A model generated the notes under the pieces. That model saw nothing but the letters and a program-made list of their open reading frames with translations, was not told the origin of the DNA and made no database searches. Positions 33,432-36,198 of a stretch of DNA of 36,198 nucleotides are shown one piece after another. Both the position numbers and the translations under genes were made by a program. Every line of letters begins with the position of its first letter. Position 1 is the stretch's first letter. The stretch is from the NCBI GenBank assembly GCA_946614255.1, contig CAMOGS010000026.1:1-36198 (forward strand), in the 5' to 3' direction. The stretch comes from UBA3871 sp002392265 (GTDB taxonomy: Bacteria; Bacillota; Clostridia; Peptostreptococcales; Anaerovoracaceae).

Positions 33432-34039
33432 CTTCCTGAGTTTGTGGTAGCCAATGCAGTGGTTCATATGGATGAAGATAGTCCACATATGCATGTGGTA
33501 GGCGTACCGGTAGCAACCGGCTACAAAAAAGGATTGTCTAAGCAGGTATCCAAACGAAAGGTATTTACAAAAGAAGTGCTTTCTGAAGTTCTACAGGATG
33601 AATTAAGAGCTGTCGCAAATACGACACTTTATCCATGCTGGTGGCGGTTAAACAGATGGATTATGAGGAAGCGGATGAATGAGTAAAAGAGGCTAACGAG
33701 CGAGCTGACAGAATTGAGGCTTATATCAAAACGCAAAGCGATGCTCTGGTGGATTTGAAGGAGAAGGCAACGAAGCTGGAGAGAAAAACGGAAATTGCAG
33801 AGCAGGTATATGAAATGGCTTGTGGTTCCGGTGGGAATGAAGCATTGAGGGAAAAACTTATAGATGTTATGTACCAGAATGAGCAACTGAAGGCTGAAAA
33901 CTCTAAACTTCGAGAAACACTGAATAAGGCATACGATTTCATGAAGCAATTTGTGATGGATGGAAGGAATCTGCTGGAAAGGTTTCTGGAGAGTATCGGG
34001 CAGGTGGTTGAGAAGGTTAGGGAAGGTTTTAGAAGGTAA
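33432..34039 (+). pseudogene. Mob/Pre (MobV-type) relaxase remnant
   Basis: A plasmid-mobilisation relaxase fragment. The first part (33432 to about 33630) reads PEFVVANAVVHMDEDSPHMHVVGVPV, the His-x-Asp-Glu...Pro-His-x-His metal-binding motif III of MobV enzymes, but the N-terminal nicking region is missing. A frameshift near 33620-33630 moves the reading frame, then a TGA at 33680-33682 interrupts YEEADE-VKEANERAD. The remaining 33749-34039 encodes a coiled-coil C-terminus ending YDFMKQFVMDGRNLLERFLE. With 5' truncation, frameshift and stop it cannot be functional. It shows that the island once carried mobilisation functions. Confidence 0.82.
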
Positions 34040-34045
34040 AAAGAA

Positions 34046-34084
34046 TGGTAAGATGCTTATGGTGAGGCATCTTACCACTTTCTT
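34046..34084. terminator. Terminator between convergent relaxase remnant and R-M operon
   Basis: TGGTAAGATGC (34046-34056) pairs with GCATCTTACCA (34067-34077), followed by a T-rich stretch on the plus strand and A-rich sequence before it, so it can work both ways. Confidence 0.75.
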
Positions 34085-34694
34085 AGTTTACATACCAAAG
34101 CAACGGTGCATCTGGATTATATTTAGGATGGTTTTTGTTATCTTGACATGTGTATTTTACAGCAGGAGGTGTATTCCTACAGATGCGATATACTACTTGG
34201 TCTATTTCTTGGTCAGCTTCAATAAATGTGCGAATCCAACCATGTATGTATAGTGATGGTGGATCAAATGTACTCTTGCCACCATATCCGATGTCTTGTT
34301 CGATTATAAATAATTGAGCCAATATAGCTGTAATATCAATCGGATTAATATATTGTGTAAAACGAATGTGGGTTAATGGTTTGATTGCATCTAAAGGTTC
34401 CTCTCCATAAAAGATTTTGTCAAAAGCGACGAGAAGCGCCTCTCTAGCTTGTGGAAGTTCTCTGGCACGCAATTTTAAATCAATAAGTAGGCGCAAGTGA
34501 TTTGGACGGAATGGTTTGTCATCACCTATTCTAAGAAAAATTTGAAAATTTGTATTAACATCATAATTTTTAAATCGTTCAGATAATGTGCTGGGACGAT
34601 AAATTAGAATTGCTTGCTCTCCGTTGTTATAGACTTCGGACATAGTATCAAAAGGAAGGTCTAAAACAATTTCTTTCATTTCATCATAGGTCAT
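34083..34694 (-). CDS. Unrecognised protein, candidate restriction endonuclease
   Basis: 203 residues, no family recognised. There is no signal peptide or membrane segment. The N-terminal half is acidic/aromatic (DEMKEIVLDLPFDTMSEVYNN); the middle holds HLRLLIDLKLRARELPQAREALLVAFDKIFYGEE. I see no clear PD-(D/E)xK or HNH motif. Its start overlaps the stop of the 80-residue regulator gene by four bases (ATGA). In R-M systems such as PvuII, a controller gene overlaps the endonuclease gene in just this way, with the methyltransferase divergent, as found here. The role is inferred from context only; it could instead be another defence or partner protein. Confidence 0.55.
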   Translation of the reverse strand: MTYDEMKEIVLDLPFDTMSEVYNNGEQAILIYRPSTLSERFKNYDVNTNFQIFLRIGDDKPFRPNHLRLLIDLKLRARELPQAREALLVAFDKIFYGEEPLDAIKPLTHIRFTQYINPIDITAILAQLFIIEQDIGYGGKSTFDPPSLYIHGWIRTFIEADQEIDQVVYRICRNTPPAVKYTCQDNKNHPKYNPDAPLLWYVN

Positions 34695-34933
34695 TTGGTA
34701 TCTACCTCCTTAAAAAATTCACTAATTTCAACACCAAGTACATTGGCAATCTGATTTAAAACAGATATGGACAAGCTTTTATTGCATCCGGCAGCTTCGA
34801 TTTTAGAAAGATAACTGATACTGATTTGAGCTTGTTCAGCGAGTTGTACTTGTGTTAATTTAGCTTGTTCTCTGTAATGTTTTATATTTGAACCTATAAC
34901 ACGATATAGGTCAGTGTCATTATTGAAACGCAT
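34691..34933 (-). CDS. Small XRE regulator, candidate R-M controller (C) protein
   Basis: 80 residues, almost wholly a helix-turn-helix domain: IGSNIKHYREQAKLTQVQLAEQAQISISYLSKIEA, then LNQIANVLGVEISEFF. The size and domain match C proteins of type II restriction-modification systems, which activate or repress the R and M genes through symmetric C-boxes. Two TTCAC-N5-GTGAA palindromes lie in its upstream region, and a third lies before the second methyltransferase gene. It is divergent from the plus-strand genes. A general phage-type repressor is the alternative. Confidence 0.8.
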   Translation of the reverse strand: MRFNNDTDLYRVIGSNIKHYREQAKLTQVQLAEQAQISISYLSKIEAAGCNKSLSISVLNQIANVLGVEISEFFKEVDTK

Positions 34934-34945
34934 ACAAACACCTCT

Positions 34946-34960
34946 TTCACTATTTGTGAA
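34946..34960. promoter_or_regulatory. C-box-like palindrome 1
   Basis: TTCAC-TATTT-GTGAA, 13 bases before the controller start codon, a position suited to autorepression. Confidence 0.7.
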
Positions 34961-34990
34961 TATTATCTCATAGTAAAGAGTTTATATAAA

Positions 34991-35005
34991 TTCACTTATA
35001 GTGAA
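34991..35005. promoter_or_regulatory. C-box-like palindrome 2
   Basis: TTCAC-TTATA-GTGAA, in the divergent intergenic region, 45 bp centre-to-centre from palindrome 1 and upstream of the 62-residue gene and first methyltransferase. Confidence 0.7.
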
Positions 35006-35078
35006 AGAAAAAAGTAGTAGATTTTTTTTAAGAATTGATGTAGACTTATTGATATTATCTTTGAGAGGAGTGGATAGA

Positions 35079-35267
35079 ATGAAATCGACGCAAGAGGAGC
35101 AATATGAATATAATAAGTTCATGAGTGAATTATTTAGAAAAGGGCAAGAAATACAAAGAGATTTTAATAATCTTTCTCCTGAAAATCAAAAGAGAGTATA
35201 TTCTGAATTAGGGAAATATGTACAGGTAGAAAGTGTGATTGCTTTTTTACAACATATTAACCAATGA
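35079..35267 (+). CDS. Small hypothetical protein upstream of the methyltransferase
   Basis: 62 residues beginning MKSTQEEQYEYNKFMSELF, charged and mostly helical, no recognised domain. The start is the ATG at 35079, eight bases after GAGAGGAG; the longer frame from GTG 35001 begins inside a palindrome and has no ribosome binding site. Its stop lies eight bases before the ribosome binding site of the methyltransferase gene, so the two are probably translated from one message. Confidence 0.6.
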   Translation: MKSTQEEQYEYNKFMSELFRKGQEIQRDFNNLSPENQKRVYSELGKYVQVESVIAFLQHINQ

Positions 35268-35289
35268 AAATAAGAAGGAGGAATGTCTT

Positions 35290-36012
35290 ATAAGTTTACA
35301 ACCAAATAATTTTAGGCTTGAACCAACGACAGTCTGGTCTTTTCGGGATAGAGGTAGTTGGGCAACGCATTCAGGAAAGTATCGAGGGAATTGGTCTCCT
35401 TATGTGCCAAGAAATTTGATACTTCGCTATTCTAATCCCGGTGAATGGGTCTTAGATCAATTTATGGGTAGTGGAACAACCTTGGTCGAGGCGAAGCTAC
35501 TCAATCGTAATGCGGTAGGTGTTGACATCAATCCACAATCTGTTTCAATCTCTGAAACAAATTTACAATTCCAATGTGAAACAAATTCAAAAATATTTAC
35601 TCGAAATGGCAATGCTACAGATTTGCATTTTATTAAAGATAGTCGTATTGATTTTATTTGTACGCATCCGCCTTATGCCAATATCATCAAGTATAGTAAA
35701 GGAATAGAAGGGGATATTTCATTACTTGGTGTAGATGAGTTCTTGACTGAAATGTGTAAGGTGGCTGAAGAATCCTTTCGTGTACTGAAAAAGGGTAAAA
35801 TGTGTGCAGTGATGATAGGAGATGTAAGAAAAAATGGGAAGGTTATTCCGTTAGGATTTCGTATGATGGAGTGCTTTTTACAGGCGGGATTTACGAATAA
35901 AGAGATTATTATTAAAGAGCAACATAATTGCCGTTCTACAGATTATTGGGAAAAGCAGAATAATAATTTTCTCCTGCTGGCGCATGAGTACATATTTGTA
36001 TTTCAGAAGTGA
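35290..36012 (+). CDS. Site-specific DNA methyltransferase (amino-methylating, HPPY motif)
   Basis: About 240 residues from 35290. N-terminal motif X region TTVWSFRDRGSWATHSGKYRGNWSPYVPRN, SAM-binding motif I VLDQFMGSGTTLVEAKLLNRNAVGVDINP, catalytic motif IV DFICTHPPY, then GKMCAVMIGDVRKNGKVIPLG. The order X-I-IV with PPY fits N6-adenine or N4-cytosine enzymes, not C5. The start is odd. AAGGAGG (35275-35281) is followed at proper distance by ATA (35290), not ATG, in this frame. The ATG at 35283 is out of frame and too close, and the nearest in-frame alternative is a TTG at 35239 with no site. It may use a weak start or carry a start-codon mutation. Confidence 0.85.
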   Translation: MSLQPNNFRLEPTTVWSFRDRGSWATHSGKYRGNWSPYVPRNLILRYSNPGEWVLDQFMGSGTTLVEAKLLNRNAVGVDINPQSVSISETNLQFQCETNSKIFTRNGNATDLHFIKDSRIDFICTHPPYANIIKYSKGIEGDISLLGVDEFLTEMCKVAEESFRVLKKGKMCAVMIGDVRKNGKVIPLGFRMMECFLQAGFTNKEIIIKEQHNCRSTDYWEKQNNNFLLLAHEYIFVFQK

Positions 36013-36017
36013 ATTAA

Positions 36018-36032
36018 TTCACAAAGAGTGAA
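36018..36032. promoter_or_regulatory. C-box-like palindrome 3
   Basis: TTCAC-AAAGA-GTGAA, just upstream of the -35 box of the second methyltransferase promoter, a position suited to activation. Confidence 0.7.
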
Positions 36033-36041
36033 AGTTTGTGG

Positions 36042-36070
36042 TTGTTATTTTGTATGTTTGCAAGTATAAT
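36042..36070 (+). promoter_or_regulatory. Promoter of the Dam-type methyltransferase
   Basis: TTGTTA (36042-36047), 17-bp spacer, perfect TATAAT (36065-36070). A small TGTCC/GGACA hairpin (36086-36101) lies in the leader. Confidence 0.75.
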
Positions 36071-36119
36071 AGATATGTAAAAGATTGTCCTTTAGCGGAC
36101 ATAGAGAAGAGGAATCAAA

Positions 36120-36198
36120 ATGAGTAATTCAAGTGTCGCTCCATTTGTGAAATGGGCTGGCGGAAAGCGTCAGTTGCTTCCACAGATAAAGGAGAGAA
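36120..36198 (+). CDS. Dam-family DNA adenine methyltransferase, N-terminal start
   Basis: Only 26 codons are inside the window. MSNSSVAPFVKWAGGKRQLL contains the FVKWAGGK motif (SAM-binding motif I region) of D12-class N6-adenine methyltransferases such as Dam and the DpnII/MboI enzymes, many of which modify GATC. AGAGG precedes the ATG at 36120. It is the second methyltransferase of the locus and has its own promoter and C-box-like operator. The target site cannot be read from this fragment. Confidence 0.85.
   Translation, partial: MSNSSVAPFVKWAGGKRQLLPQIKER

Noticed and set aside
32802..33682. UGA read as tryptophan: both broken mobile genes have TGA where Trp is expected
   Set aside because: Host genes here (prfA, tsaC, pyrC) end in TGA, and both mobile genes also carry frameshifts, so ordinary decay explains it.
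35001..35078. Longer start (GTG 35001) for the 62-residue protein
   Set aside because: It begins inside the second palindrome and lacks a ribosome binding site; ATG 35079 has GAGAGGAG at proper distance.
35283..35312. Frameshift in the methyltransferase gene near AAATAAT, starting from ATG 35283
   Set aside because: That ATG is only one base from the ribosome binding site. The frame from 35290 reads smoothly (SLQPNNFRLEPTTVWSF), so a changed start codon is simpler.

Overview
The window looks like chromosome from an anaerobic, low-to-mid GC Gram-positive of the class Clostridia. A Family XIII/Anaerovoracaceae-like organism is possible, but I cannot fix the genus. The grounds are a clostridial 3-hydroxybutyryl-CoA dehydrogenase, T-box, CIRCE and cobalamin-riboswitch regulation, S-layer (SLH) proteins, a PyrK/PyrD (class 1B) pyrimidine pathway, strong AGGAGG ribosome binding sites and sigma-A promoters with 17-bp spacers. 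All calls come from reading the sequence; no database search was run.

Layout. 1-2403: end of hbd, a lone metal-binding lipoprotein, and DegV on the minus strand. 2506-11891: an LCP cell-wall ligase and an SLH protein, followed by a translation/termination housekeeping cluster (rho, a YqhQ-like membrane protein, prmC, rpmE, prfA, tsaC/sua5, rpiB) and upp. 11918-18210: de novo pyrimidine genes pyrC-K-D-F-E-B-I on one strand. carAB and pyrR are not in the window. 18227-19971: tyrS behind a tyrosine T-box. 19926-21401: a glutaminase gene bracketed by two related hairpin-ended repeats. 21462-22112: an Hsp20 gene under a perfect CIRCE operator. 22164-30371: a cobalamin riboswitch with its own terminator, driving a 2584-residue secreted, SLH-anchored protein that carries a DUF4430 (transcobalamin/intrinsic-factor beta-domain-like) module. 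30410-31764: rplM-rpsI behind a long structured leader. 31678 to the end: an AT-richer accessory island entered just downstream of rpsI. It holds a decayed tyrosine integrase, an XRE regulator, a decayed relaxase and a restriction-modification-like locus.

How the parts work together. The riboswitch should shut off the giant surface protein when cobalamin is plentiful, so this protein is a good candidate for corrinoid capture at the cell wall. The upp, pyrE and pyrI leaders share an unexplained motif of three TAGA boxes at exact 11-bp spacing, which suggests a common control of pyrimidine genes. In the island, three TTCAC-N5-GTGAA palindromes sit at the regulator and both methyltransferase transcription units, which suggests one controller protein sets the expression of the whole R-M locus.

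Two families of short repeats have shaped this stretch. REP-like GGGGACAGG/CCTGTCCCC repeats lie beside prmC, rpmE, prfA, pyrC and pyrK, and one has replaced the end of PyrC. The hairpin-ended elements lie on both sides of glsA.
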